This document shows positions 44,075 through 53,068 of a stretch of 64,000 bases of DNA, piece by piece. Position 1 is the stretch's first letter. Every line of letters begins with the position of its first letter. The position numbers and the translations under genes were made by a program. This DNA comes from Legionella busanensis (GTDB lineage: Bacteria; Pseudomonadota; Gammaproteobacteria; Legionellales; Legionellaceae): NCBI RefSeq assembly GCF_900461525.1, contig NZ_UGOD01000001.1:2883001-2947000 (forward strand). Direction: 5' to 3'. The notes under the pieces were generated by a model. That model was not told where the DNA came from, did not search any database, and was given only the letters and a program-made list of their open reading frames with translations.

Positions 44075-45088
44075 TTATCTTATCTTACTTAATAAATAGT
44101 AAATATCATTTAGCCGAGTATTTAAACGAGTAAAGAAGTACATTAAGTTAAAGAAGCCCAATGCCTTATTATCTAAAGAAGAGAAATGTTTCGGGTCATC
44201 ATTAATGGCTTTATTAAATAAATCCATTAAATTGGTTGGTGGTAACATCGAGCCATAATCTTCTCTTTTTAATCGCTTCTTTAACGTTGTTAAATTAGCC
44301 TGAGTTGTTTCAATAGGAAAAATAATACGCTCACGTTCTTCAGGCGTTAAATAAGGCGCAATCCAACGATATGCTTCTATCAAACCTATAACATATTGAA
44401 TACAAAAAGAGGACTCCGTCATCAATACACTAAAATCCCGCCTAGTCATGCGATGAAATAGAAATTCATAACTAATAGTTAACGCGTTATTACGCAGTGT
44501 TTGAAAATCAGTATATAGACGCTGAGTAACTATAATAGGATCATTTTCGGCCTCGTCTTGAAACGCTAAATTAAGTGCCATTTGAATTTGCTCAATATGA
44601 TTTACAAAAACATCGGTTACGCTAGTTTTGACAGGTAAAAATAATCGACTAACTAAAATAGCGATTCCAGCACCTAAAGCTGTATCTAAAATTCTATCGC
44701 GAAGTAAAATTAAATCCCACTCACCTAGCAGCGCAAATAAAAAAACAACAACGCCTGTTAAAGCAAAAATACCTATTAAGTGATAAATAGAAAATAAATA
44801 AACTGTGAAAAAAACGAAAACCAACATAACGAGTAGAATAAAAGTATGATTGGATGGAAGAATCCAATATAAGACGGTACCAACGCAGCCTCCTAAAATA
44901 GTCATGCTAACGCGCTCAAGAGAGCGCCTTAAGCTATCTCCCCAAGTTTGCATCGTTAAAGCCATTGCAGTTATTGTTACCCAATAGCCTCTCTCTAATT
45001 GAAAAATATAAGTTAATAACTCAGCGATTGTAATTGCGATAGCTGCCTGGCAAGCACGTTTAGTTGTATTTTTAAATTCCATCATCAA
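44075..45088 (-). CDS. FUSC-family inner-membrane protein
   Basis: 337 residues. Six N-terminal helices with the FUSC/aromatic-acid-exporter pattern (YWVTITAMALTMQTWGDSLRRSLERVSMTILGG), then a helical cytoplasmic part. About half the length of E. coli AaeB/YccS, which carry two such modules; the neighbouring 356-residue gene looks like the other half. The overlap of 17 bp suggests both are subunits of one exporter. Confidence 0.85.
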   Translation of the reverse strand: MMMEFKNTTKRACQAAIAITIAELLTYIFQLERGYWVTITAMALTMQTWGDSLRRSLERVSMTILGGCVGTVLYWILPSNHTFILLVMLVFVFFTVYLFSIYHLIGIFALTGVVVFLFALLGEWDLILLRDRILDTALGAGIAILVSRLFLPVKTSVTDVFVNHIEQIQMALNLAFQDEAENDPIIVTQRLYTDFQTLRNNALTISYEFLFHRMTRRDFSVLMTESSFCIQYVIGLIEAYRWIAPYLTPEERERIIFPIETTQANLTTLKKRLKREDYGSMLPPTNLMDLFNKAINDDPKHFSSLDNKALGFFNLMYFFTRLNTRLNDIYYLLSKIR

Positions 45089-46142
45089 GCCGCACTAGTT
45101 GAATAATATGTTGATTAAATAAATTAAAACTTAACTTAAGATTTAATAAAGCCATGATAATAGTTGGCTCAGAAAGCTGCTGATGATTTAATTCTCCAGT
45201 TAAGTCATCAAATAAAATATGTTTTGTAGTGCCAGAAATGGAATAATCCCTATGCATTTTCAAAGAAACAAGTAATTCACTAAATTGCTTATTTATTGAT
45301 CCTAAATCTGAGCGCACCGTGTTAGACAGATGATAACCATGTATTTTTAAGATTCGATAAGCTTCAATCATTAAAACATAAGCGTGAATCAGAGCATGCT
45401 GGTGCGTTAAAATATTATTAATTTTATTTTGCTGCTTATTTGCTGATACTGTTTGTTCAAGTACATGATTTGTATCTAGCAGCTGACTTAAATGGTTTTT
45501 AAGTTGACTAAATTTTTTTTCTTCCAAAGGACGAATAGAGCTTCTAGACAAAAGATACCGCTCGATATCTAACATGCCTAATGCAAGTAAATGAAATAAG
45601 CGGTTAGAATTATATACAAATAACCGAGTATAGTTTTCAGGAAACACTAATAATAATGTTAGCGCTGAAACTAAGAGACCTACAACAACACCATGTAAAT
45701 GTAAAGCAATAGCATGATTGGTATTAACAGGAAGAATTGTTGCTAAAAAACAAAGTATCCACATCATCATGGGCGCAAGACTAGTTTGTAAATCAAACCT
45801 GCGGATATAATTTACGCCAAAGCCTAAAAAAATTAAGACTATACTTTTCAAATTAGAAAAGTCACGCACATATAATCCTAAAAGAAACAAGCCAAAATAA
45901 ATAGTATTAAAGAGAGTTACCTGTATTAAACGTCCTGTATAAGATTTAGCAACAATTCCCTGCATTGAGAAACCACAAACTAAACCACCTATTACTTTGG
46001 TAAGAAAGGCCTCTTGATTAAGAAGAACTAAAGTAGTTAAAATTGCAAAGATTGTTTTTACTGCATGCTTGAGATAAAAATAGCCAGGATCAATATTCCA
46101 TAATAAAATTGGTATCTGTTTAAACCGATAAAATTCCTGCAT
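45072..46142 (-). CDS. FUSC-like inner-membrane protein
   Basis: 356 residues; six hydrophobic segments in the first 170 residues (HAVKTIFAILTTLVLLNQEAF, FNTIYFGLFLLGLYV and others), then a helical soluble domain. Same overall design as the downstream gene, which it overlaps. More divergent from the family than its partner. Two separate subunits in place of one long FUSC protein is the notable point; function (efflux) inferred. Confidence 0.75.
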   Translation of the reverse strand: MQEFYRFKQIPILLWNIDPGYFYLKHAVKTIFAILTTLVLLNQEAFLTKVIGGLVCGFSMQGIVAKSYTGRLIQVTLFNTIYFGLFLLGLYVRDFSNLKSIVLIFLGFGVNYIRRFDLQTSLAPMMMWILCFLATILPVNTNHAIALHLHGVVVGLLVSALTLLLVFPENYTRLFVYNSNRLFHLLALGMLDIERYLLSRSSIRPLEEKKFSQLKNHLSQLLDTNHVLEQTVSANKQQNKINNILTHQHALIHAYVLMIEAYRILKIHGYHLSNTVRSDLGSINKQFSELLVSLKMHRDYSISGTTKHILFDDLTGELNHQQLSEPTIIMALLNLKLSFNLFNQHIIQLVRLDDGI

Positions 46143-46257
46143 GGTAAAGCAACCTCTTGTAAAGCACCCTTAATTCCTTACAGACAATATATTAATATTT
46201 TTGCTGCAAAAAGGGATTTCGTATTATCCTAGGCTATTTTCCATAACAATGGTAATT

Positions 46258-47388
46258 ATGAATAAGGCAAAACCAGCTGCTAGGCTTATCTTTGATAATG
46301 AAAACAAGTACTATCAATGTCAAGGGGCATGGTCAATAAATTACTTAGATGAACTAAAAAACACACTAACTTTAAGTCCTGAAGCTGAGACGGATACTAT
46401 TGTTATTAGTGGTGCTAAACTTGATACCTTTGATAGCGCTGGTGCATTAGCATTACATGATTTTATTAATTCTTTAAAAGACCAAAATAAAAAGATCACT
46501 TTGGTTGACTTTTCTAAGCAGCAAGAGGCATTACTAAATTTAGTAGACGATAAAAAAGAAATACTAAATTATAAGTCGCCTCCTAATCACCATAAGAATT
46601 TTCTTTATCGCATTGGTTATGAGAGCGTACAGAAATTAAATCAAGCTAAAGGGTTTATTGCACTTTTGGGCGATTTAACAGCGAAAATTTTTACAGCGTT
46701 TGGACAATGGCGACGTTTTAGATTACCAAGCATTGCTTCTAATATGGATTCTTCTGGTATACAAGCCTTACCTATTGTTGCCTTATTGTCTTTTTTAATT
46801 GGTGTAGTTTTAGCTTACCAGATGGGTTTGCAGTTACAAACTTATGGTGCTAATGGCTTTATTGCGTATTTATCAGGCATGGCTATTTTTCGCGAATTCT
46901 CTCCATTAATTACAGCTATTATTGTTGCAGGTCGGACGAGTTCTGCCTTTACAGCACAGATTGGCAGTATGAAAATTAATGAAGAATTAGATGCTGTATT
47001 AACTATGGGATTATCCCCTACTGAACTTCTTGTGGTACCTAAAGTAATAGCTTTACTTATTATGTTCCCTTTATTAATTTTTTGGTCTGATTTTTTTAGT
47101 ATATTAGGCTCTATGTTTATGTCTAAATGGATGCTTGATATTAGCTACTATGATTTTTTAGCGCGCCTTAAAGACTCAGTTGGCTTAAGGCAGTTATTAT
47201 TAGGGCTCTACAAAGCACCTGCGTTTGCGCTTATTACCTCTTTAGTTGGATGTTTTCAGGGCTTTTTAGTGCAAGCGAATGCAGATAGTATTGGCACCCA
47301 AACAACAAAAAGTGTGGTACAAGCTTTGTTTTTAATTATTATTGCAGATGCCATATTTTCTGTTATTTATAGCTGGATGGATTTGTAA
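46258..47388 (+). CDS. mlaE: MlaE-type lipid ABC transporter permease with STAS domain
   Basis: 376 residues from ATG 46258 (the frame is open from 46201; ATG 46249 is an alternative). Residues 1-95 form a STAS-like domain (TIVISGAKLDTFDSAGALALHDFINSL), fused to an MlaE/YrbE permease with about five helices: IVAGRTSSAFTAQIGSMKINEELDA is the signature block. In E. coli the STAS protein MlaB is separate; here it is joined to the permease. Part of the retrograde phospholipid transport system keeping outer-membrane asymmetry. Confidence 0.92.
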   Translation: MNKAKPAARLIFDNENKYYQCQGAWSINYLDELKNTLTLSPEAETDTIVISGAKLDTFDSAGALALHDFINSLKDQNKKITLVDFSKQQEALLNLVDDKKEILNYKSPPNHHKNFLYRIGYESVQKLNQAKGFIALLGDLTAKIFTAFGQWRRFRLPSIASNMDSSGIQALPIVALLSFLIGVVLAYQMGLQLQTYGANGFIAYLSGMAIFREFSPLITAIIVAGRTSSAFTAQIGSMKINEELDAVLTMGLSPTELLVVPKVIALLIMFPLLIFWSDFFSILGSMFMSKWMLDISYYDFLARLKDSVGLRQLLLGLYKAPAFALITSLVGCFQGFLVQANADSIGTQTTKSVVQALFLIIIADAIFSVIYSWMDL

Positions 47389-48125
47389 TGGCTGAACCTA
47401 TCATTGAAATTAAAGGCCTTAAAAATAATTTAGGTGGCCAATGGGTGCATTCAGATGTTAATTTAACTGTCAATCAAGGCGAGATTTTAGCAATTATTGG
47501 CGGTAGTGGTACGGGTAAGACAACGATTTTAAGAAGCTTACTTATGTTACTGAAGCCTACGGCTGGGTCTTTAAAAATATTTGGCCACGATCTAGCAACC
47601 TTATCACCCCAGGAAGCGTTTAGAATTCGGCAACGTTGGGGTATGTTATTTCAGCATAGTGCCCTCTTTTCAGCAATCACTGTTTTAGAGAATGTCATGT
47701 TTCCTATGAAAGAGTTTACTTCTCTAGATACGCAATTTATGCAGGAATTAGCAATGCTGAAAATTGCTCTAGTAGGCTTGCCTAAAGAAGCAGCAGGCAA
47801 ATTTCCGGCTGAATTAAGTGGTGGTATGCAAAGGCGTGCTGCAGCAGCAAGAGCGATTGCAATGGATCCTGAGTTACTATTTCTTGATGAGCCAACCACC
47901 GGTTTAGATCCGCATAGCGCTCGTTTATTTGATGATTTAATTTTATTTTTACGCGACACCTTAAATTTAACCGTTGTCATGGTGAGTCATGATATGGAAT
48001 CATTAAAGCGTATAACAGATAGAATTGCCTTTGTTGGCGATGGCCAAGTACTATCAGTTGCGCCTCTTAACGAATTGATGGAAAATCAGCATCCATTGAT
48101 TGCTGATTATTTTGAGAAGCTTTAA
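47388..48125 (+). CDS. mlaF: MlaF-type ABC transporter ATPase
   Basis: 245 residues. Walker A GGSGTGKTT, Q-loop FQHSALF, signature ELSGGMQRR, Walker B LLFLDEPTTGLD and H-loop VMVSHDM. The start overlaps the permease stop (TAATG), so translation is coupled. Energises the MCE lipid transporter. Confidence 0.95.
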   Translation: MAEPIIEIKGLKNNLGGQWVHSDVNLTVNQGEILAIIGGSGTGKTTILRSLLMLLKPTAGSLKIFGHDLATLSPQEAFRIRQRWGMLFQHSALFSAITVLENVMFPMKEFTSLDTQFMQELAMLKIALVGLPKEAAGKFPAELSGGMQRRAAAARAIAMDPELLFLDEPTTGLDPHSARLFDDLILFLRDTLNLTVVMVSHDMESLKRITDRIAFVGDGQVLSVAPLNELMENQHPLIADYFEKL

Positions 48126-48230
48126 GCTATCTAGATCGCAATGTATAGTGTCACCTAATAAAGCCTAGCGGGTGATATTTTAAAATATAAATTACATTAA
48201 ACAGGTAATATCTTAGCATTGGAGTAACTT

Positions 48231-49145
48231 TTGGAAGCAAAAACCAACTATACTATGGTGGGCATAGCTGTAATCATCTTAGCGAGTGCACTCGCTATTG
48301 CAGCTATTTGGCTTTCAGTTGGCCTTGATAAGAAAAAATACAATATTTATGCTGTGTATATTCATGAAGCCGTGTCTGGTTTAAGCCCAGATTCACCGGT
48401 TAAATACAACGGCGTTCAGGTAGGAAATGTCGCTAAAATTGAGTTAAGTAAACTAAATCCTCAAGAAGTTAAACTACTTTTAAATATTGCCGAAGGGACG
48501 CCTGTCACGACTAGCACTACTGCGACCTTAATTACACAAGGAATTACAGGGAACACTTATGTTGGCTTATCAGCAGGATCGTCAGACTTAACACCTTTAC
48601 AAAAATTACCCCATGAACCCTATCCTATTATCCCTACTAAACCATCTTTATTTAAACAATTAGACAGTGTAATGAAAGATGTTTCTGAAAATATTAATAG
48701 TGTCAGTGTTCGTTTACAAGAAATTTTAGATAAAGAAAATGCAGCAAATTTAAAAAAATCATTGGCTAATATTGAGTCTTTTACGAATACTTTAGCAAAA
48801 CAGAATCAACAAATTACCAGCAGTTTAAAACATGCTAATGTCTTCTTAAAAAATATGGCTGATACAAGTAAACAATTCCCATCTGTGATTAAAGATTTAA
48901 AACAGGGTATGAATAAATTAACAACTGAAGTGGGCCAAGCAAGCCAAAGTATTACTACTACAATGGAATCTGGTAAAACGACCATTGATAAAATTTCACA
49001 ACAAACCCTACCACCTATACTAACACTTGTGCGTCGTCTAAATGCTATTGCTAACAATCTTGAAAAAGTGAGTAACCAACTTCGCCAAAATCCATCCGTC
49101 ATTATTCGAGGCACAACTGGTCCCAAACCGGGTCCTGGAGAATAA
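48231..49145 (+). CDS. mlaD: MlaD-type MCE-domain lipid-binding protein
   Basis: 304 residues. TTG start at 48231 with GGAG 6 bp upstream. One N-terminal membrane helix (YTMVGIAVIILASALAIAAIW), then the MCE domain at about 40-120 (SGLSPDSPVKYNGVQVGNVAKI, with the LITQGITGNTYVGLSAG block), followed by a long helical stretch rich in Gln, Thr and Lys. Longer than E. coli MlaD (183 residues) and more like PqiB/Mce-type proteins with helical tails that form a periplasmic tube. 105 bp after mlaF. Confidence 0.9.
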   Translation: MEAKTNYTMVGIAVIILASALAIAAIWLSVGLDKKKYNIYAVYIHEAVSGLSPDSPVKYNGVQVGNVAKIELSKLNPQEVKLLLNIAEGTPVTTSTTATLITQGITGNTYVGLSAGSSDLTPLQKLPHEPYPIIPTKPSLFKQLDSVMKDVSENINSVSVRLQEILDKENAANLKKSLANIESFTNTLAKQNQQITSSLKHANVFLKNMADTSKQFPSVIKDLKQGMNKLTTEVGQASQSITTTMESGKTTIDKISQQTLPPILTLVRRLNAIANNLEKVSNQLRQNPSVIIRGTTGPKPGPGE

Positions 49146-49147
49146 AT

Positions 49148-49747
49148 GTGAAAAAAATTACGCTTCTAATTTTAAGTGTATGTTATCTATTAACATCATG
49201 TTCTGTTAAGCCTACTATTACGAGTGAATATAAACTAGATACTTTTAGCGAAAAGAAAGTCACTAATCATTCAAATATCTCTATCTTAGTTGCGCAGCCT
49301 GAAGCACTAGCCGGCTACGATAGCCAAGACATGCGCTATGTTAGTAAGCCGTTTGAATTAAGTACCTATGCCCATAATGCCTGGGTAGATACCCCAGCAG
49401 ACATGCTCCTACCTCTAATTTTACAAAGCCTACAACGTTCTGGTTACTTCGCGGTTGTTACATCAGCGCCAATTACTGAAAATACTGATTACCGTCTTGA
49501 TACACAGTTAATCGAGTTAGAGCAGAATTTTTTAACCAAACCTAGCCGTATTGACTTAACAGTTAAAGTAGTATTAACTCATGTACCCGATAATCGGGTT
49601 GTTGCCTCAGAAATAATTAGTGAACATGTAACCTGCCTATCAGATACCCCTTACGGAGGTGTTGTTGCAGCAAACCAGGCAACCAAGCTTTTTACAGCTC
49701 AATTGACTGATTTTGTTGTAACCCATACAAGAAATGACAAAAAATAG
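49148..49747 (+). CDS. ABC-type transport auxiliary lipoprotein (PqiC-like)
   Basis: 199 residues with a lipoprotein signal: KITLLILSVCYLLTSC, lipobox LTSC. Start is GTG at 49148, 2 bp after the mlaD stop. The soluble part has the ABC-trans_aux layout (ISILVAQPEALAGYDSQDMRYV, LILQSLQRSGYF, YRLDTQLIELEQNF). Outer-membrane anchored, it probably docks the MCE protein. Its presence makes this operon a hybrid of Mla and Pqi types. Confidence 0.85.
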   Translation: MKKITLLILSVCYLLTSCSVKPTITSEYKLDTFSEKKVTNHSNISILVAQPEALAGYDSQDMRYVSKPFELSTYAHNAWVDTPADMLLPLILQSLQRSGYFAVVTSAPITENTDYRLDTQLIELEQNFLTKPSRIDLTVKVVLTHVPDNRVVASEIISEHVTCLSDTPYGGVVAANQATKLFTAQLTDFVVTHTRNDKK

Positions 49748-49914
49748 ATAGACGTTAAACATAGCGAAGTTGTTAAAATAATTGTACAATGAACCGCCAT
49801 TTTGGCATGCAAGTACGGTTTCGGAATAACAATCTTATTAGGCTATCTCATAGGATGAATATTCCAGGTTTCTATTTAACATTATTTAAAATAAATTTGC
49901 TAAGGAGAAAAAGG

Positions 49915-50439
49915 ATGAAAGCTAAATCGTTTTCAAAGTTGGGGCTCGTGGCCGCAAGCATCGTCCTGCTGGCATCCTGCTCAAAAAACCCCAATGGCGC
50001 TGGGATGGCTTATGATGATGGTGATATGGCAGCACATGGTTTAGGTCAATTCACTCGCTTTCCAGGACAGGCACCCGGTGAATCCTATACAACCCAAGCA
50101 CCTCATAACCAACTTTATCTTTTCTCTTATGATGATAGTAACTTTAATCCCAAATACATGGCTTCTTTAAATGCTCAATCGGCTTATTTAAAATCGCATC
50201 CTGGTGCTCGGGTATTATTAGCTGGACATACAGATGAGCGTGGTAGTCGAGAGTACAACGTAGCATTAGGTGAGCGCCGGGCGCATACAGTTGCAGAACT
50301 TATGCGTATGGCGGGCGTTAATCGACAGCAACTTCGTATAGTAAGCTATGGTAAAGAACGACCTGCAAATTTTGGACATGATGATGCATCCCATGCACAA
50401 AATCGACGTGTAGAATTTATTTATGAGGCAACAAGATGA
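49915..50439 (+). CDS. pal: Peptidoglycan-associated lipoprotein Pal
   Basis: 174 residues from ATG 49915, with TAAGGAG 7 bp upstream; the frame is open to 49789 but the lipoprotein signal (VAASIVLLASC) fixes this start. C-terminal OmpA-like domain with LLAGHTDERGSREYNVALGERRA, VSYGKERPANFG and NRRVEFIYE, which binds peptidoglycan. Component of the Tol-Pal envelope system. The tolQRAB genes are not upstream in this window. Confidence 0.97.
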   Translation: MKAKSFSKLGLVAASIVLLASCSKNPNGAGMAYDDGDMAAHGLGQFTRFPGQAPGESYTTQAPHNQLYLFSYDDSNFNPKYMASLNAQSAYLKSHPGARVLLAGHTDERGSREYNVALGERRAHTVAELMRMAGVNRQQLRIVSYGKERPANFGHDDASHAQNRRVEFIYEATR

Positions 50440-51368
50440 TAAGATCGCCTAAGGGCTTTTTAATTATCTGTTTTACTTGTCTTCTTCCGCTTTCTGCTTT
50501 AGCAGAGGCACCTGTTGTAGATGATAGTGAAAATTTTGCGATTTTTGATGATGGACAGGCTGCTATTGAGCAGCCTGTTGCCAAAGCTCAATTAGAAGAT
50601 AATGACGCAGAGATTGCACTTGCCCAAGATAATGAACTTAACGCTGATAGCACTAATGTAGAGTTACTTGATAAATTAAAAAGTTTGCAACAAGAGCTCC
50701 AAGAATTACGGGGCCAGCTAGAAGTGCAAGCACATAATTTAAAAACTTTACAGGAACAGCAATTAACTTTTTATCAAGATATTAATACAAGATTGAAGTC
50801 AACTAACCCTGCTGCTACCTCAGCAGCTACTAAAATAATCAACAGTATGAAGCGTGCAACAGAGCCATCTATTGATGAAGTTGGTACTAAAAAAGCAGAA
50901 ACGCCAGCAGTTAAACCTTATAGTGAAAAGCAAACTAAAGCAAAACTGGAATTTAAGGGATCATTAACTGCAGCTAATAAAAATCCTGCTGATGAACAAA
51001 TAAGTTATCTTGCTGCTTATGATTTAGTGAAAAATAAGCAATTTGATGATGCGCTCTCTGCAATGCAAAATTTTGTAACCAGATATCCACAAGGTGGTTA
51101 TACTGCTAACGCCCATTATTGGCTTGGCGAGCTTTATATGGTGAAAAAAAATTATGCGAGTGCTATTGAACATTTTGAAACAGTTTTAACTCGGTTTCCA
51201 ACCTCAAGTAAGACTGCTGCTTGTTTATTAAAAATTGGCTACGCATTAGCTGCATCAGGACAAGAAATAGAAGCACGTCAGCGCTTACAAGAAGTAGTAA
51301 AAAATTATCCAGATACACCTACAGCAGAGCTGGCCGCAGCAAAATTAAAATCTATCAGCACATTATGA
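50436..51368 (+). CDS. cpoB: Cell division coordinator CpoB (YbgF)
   Basis: 310 residues. Signal peptide (LIICFTCLLPLSALA), a coiled-coil region at about 65-110 (KLKSLQQELQELRGQLEVQAH) that trimerises, and three TPR units in the last 130 residues (AAYDLVKNKQFDDALSAMQNF, YWLGELYMVKKNYASAIEHFE). Overlaps pal by 4 bp. Links peptidoglycan synthesis with outer-membrane constriction. Confidence 0.95.
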   Translation: MIRSPKGFLIICFTCLLPLSALAEAPVVDDSENFAIFDDGQAAIEQPVAKAQLEDNDAEIALAQDNELNADSTNVELLDKLKSLQQELQELRGQLEVQAHNLKTLQEQQLTFYQDINTRLKSTNPAATSAATKIINSMKRATEPSIDEVGTKKAETPAVKPYSEKQTKAKLEFKGSLTAANKNPADEQISYLAAYDLVKNKQFDDALSAMQNFVTRYPQGGYTANAHYWLGELYMVKKNYASAIEHFETVLTRFPTSSKTAACLLKIGYALAASGQEIEARQRLQEVVKNYPDTPTAELAAAKLKSISTL

Positions 51369-52018
51369 TGTCCACAAATAATAAATTACGTATTACGGAA
51401 ATATTTCACTCATTACAAGGAGAGTCAAACACCGTCGGATTACCGACAGTATTTGTTCGATTAACCGGCTGCCCATTACGATGTCAGTATTGTGATACTG
51501 CTTATGCATTTAATGGTGGCGAGCTGATGGAAATGGATACTATTTTGGCGAGAACGCTTAGTTTTGAGTGTCCTTATGTCTGTGTTACAGGTGGTGAGCC
51601 ACTTGCTCAACCCAATTGCTTTCACCTCCTTAAATCTTTATGTGATGCTGGTTTATATGTTTCTTTAGAAACAAGCGGCGCACGTCCTATAGCCAATGTT
51701 GATCAACGAGTTAATATTGTAATGGATTTGAAAACGCCTGATTCAGGTGAGTGTGACAAAAATTTATTGGATAATTTAAATTTTTTAAAAAAAACTGACC
51801 AAATTAAATTTGTTTTATGCAGTCAAAAAGATTATGAATGGGCTTGTAACCTATTAAAAGAATTTCAACTTCCTGAAAAAGCCCAAATTCTTTTTTCACC
51901 AAGTTGGCAAGAGCTAGATGCTACTCTACTTGCTAATTGGATTATTAGAGACCGCTTACCTGTTCGTTTTCAGATTCAACTACATAAAGTTCTTTGGAAC
52001 GATATGCCTGGGCATTAG
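51365..52018 (+). CDS. queE: 7-carboxy-7-deazaguanine synthase QueE
   Basis: 217 residues from ATG 51365 (tandem ATG ATG; 4-bp overlap with cpoB). Radical-SAM cluster motif GCPLRCQYCDTAYAF (CxxxCxxC), EIFHSLQGES at the N-terminus, VCVTGGEPLAQPN and SLETSGARPI. Converts 6-carboxytetrahydropterin to CDG in queuosine synthesis; QueC (31731) performs the next step. The pal-cpoB-queE order is common in gammaproteobacteria. Confidence 0.96.
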   Translation: MMSTNNKLRITEIFHSLQGESNTVGLPTVFVRLTGCPLRCQYCDTAYAFNGGELMEMDTILARTLSFECPYVCVTGGEPLAQPNCFHLLKSLCDAGLYVSLETSGARPIANVDQRVNIVMDLKTPDSGECDKNLLDNLNFLKKTDQIKFVLCSQKDYEWACNLLKEFQLPEKAQILFSPSWQELDATLLANWIIRDRLPVRFQIQLHKVLWNDMPGH

Positions 52019-52120
52019 TTTTTATGTCTCTTTATATTTTTATGTAAAGGCTCAGGAGAAACCTTGAAGGGTTGCGTTTTTTACAACTAAGCTTATAAAG
52101 TAACAATAATGAGGAAATAT

Positions 52121-53068
52121 ATGCAGTGGTTTGCTCAAGCGCCTGCGAATATCGCACTAATTAAATATATGGGTAAAAAAGATGATGCCCGTAATATACC
52201 TGCGAACCCATCTTTGTCCTACACATTAAATAACTTACTAACGAGCGTGACATTAGAAACGCAACCTGGAAAAAAAGATTTTTGGGAACCTTTATATATT
52301 CCTGGTGCTTTACCCTTTAATCTGTCAACGTCTGCCCAAATACGGTTTTTAAAACACTTAGACTTTCTGAAACAGCATTTTGGTTATAGCGGCTCTTTTA
52401 CTGTACGCTCTTCTAACAATTTTCCGCATGGTAGTGGGCTAGCTAGCTCTGCTTCTAGTTTTGCTGCTTTAACAATTTGTACAGTTAGAGCCCTTTGTGA
52501 TAGTTTAAACATACCCTTGCCTTCTATTTCTGAACAAGCACAATTAAGTCGCTTAGGCTCAGGCTCTTCTTGTAGATCATTTTTTTCACCTTGGGCAATT
52601 TGGGAAGAAGAGAATGTAAGTAGTATTGAACTTCCTTATACCAAACTTTATCACCAGGTGATTATTATTAGTCATGCAGAGAAAGATATTCCTTCAAGTC
52701 AGGCACATGAATTAATTAAAACGAGCCCTTTTTATGAAGAACGTCCAGAGCGGGCTAAAGAAAATTTAAATAACTTGATAGAAGCATTAAAAGCTCAAAC
52801 ATGGGAAAAATCTTTTGAAATTTGCTGGCAAGAATTTCAAGATATGCATCAATTATTTGTTACCTGTGATAAACCCTTTTCGTACATAACGGATAATACG
52901 CAATTAGTGTTAAATAACTTAAAAAATTTCTGGGAGCAGCATGGTGACGGCCCTATAGTAACCATGGATGCAGGTCCCAATATTCATTTATTATATAGGC
53001 CTGAGCAAACAGAAATGGCGTTGCAGTTTAAACGTGATTATTTAGTTGGGAATTATGATGTTTTGTAA
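52121..53068 (+). CDS. mvaD: Diphosphomevalonate decarboxylase
   Basis: 315 residues from ATG 52121, chosen because AGGA sits 6 bp upstream; an in-frame ATG at 52109 precedes that site. APANIALIKYMGKKD contains the conserved Lys of the substrate site, NPSLSYTL follows, and GSGLASSASSFAAL is the GHMP ATP loop; LGSGSSCRSFFSPWAIWE and VTMDAGPNIHLLY (catalytic Asp) complete the pattern. Makes IPP from diphosphomevalonate. Overlaps the mevalonate kinase gene. Confidence 0.94.
   Translation: MQWFAQAPANIALIKYMGKKDDARNIPANPSLSYTLNNLLTSVTLETQPGKKDFWEPLYIPGALPFNLSTSAQIRFLKHLDFLKQHFGYSGSFTVRSSNNFPHGSGLASSASSFAALTICTVRALCDSLNIPLPSISEQAQLSRLGSGSSCRSFFSPWAIWEEENVSSIELPYTKLYHQVIIISHAEKDIPSSQAHELIKTSPFYEERPERAKENLNNLIEALKAQTWEKSFEICWQEFQDMHQLFVTCDKPFSYITDNTQLVLNNLKNFWEQHGDGPIVTMDAGPNIHLLYRPEQTEMALQFKRDYLVGNYDVL

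Noticed and set aside
47651-47980. 109-codon minus-strand open frame
   Set aside because: Shadow of mlaF; no start context and no family resemblance.
51221-51364. Upstream in-frame extension of queE
   Set aside because: It lies within cpoB, has no ribosome-binding site and no similarity to QueE; the ATG at 51365 overlapping the cpoB stop fits the family N-terminus.
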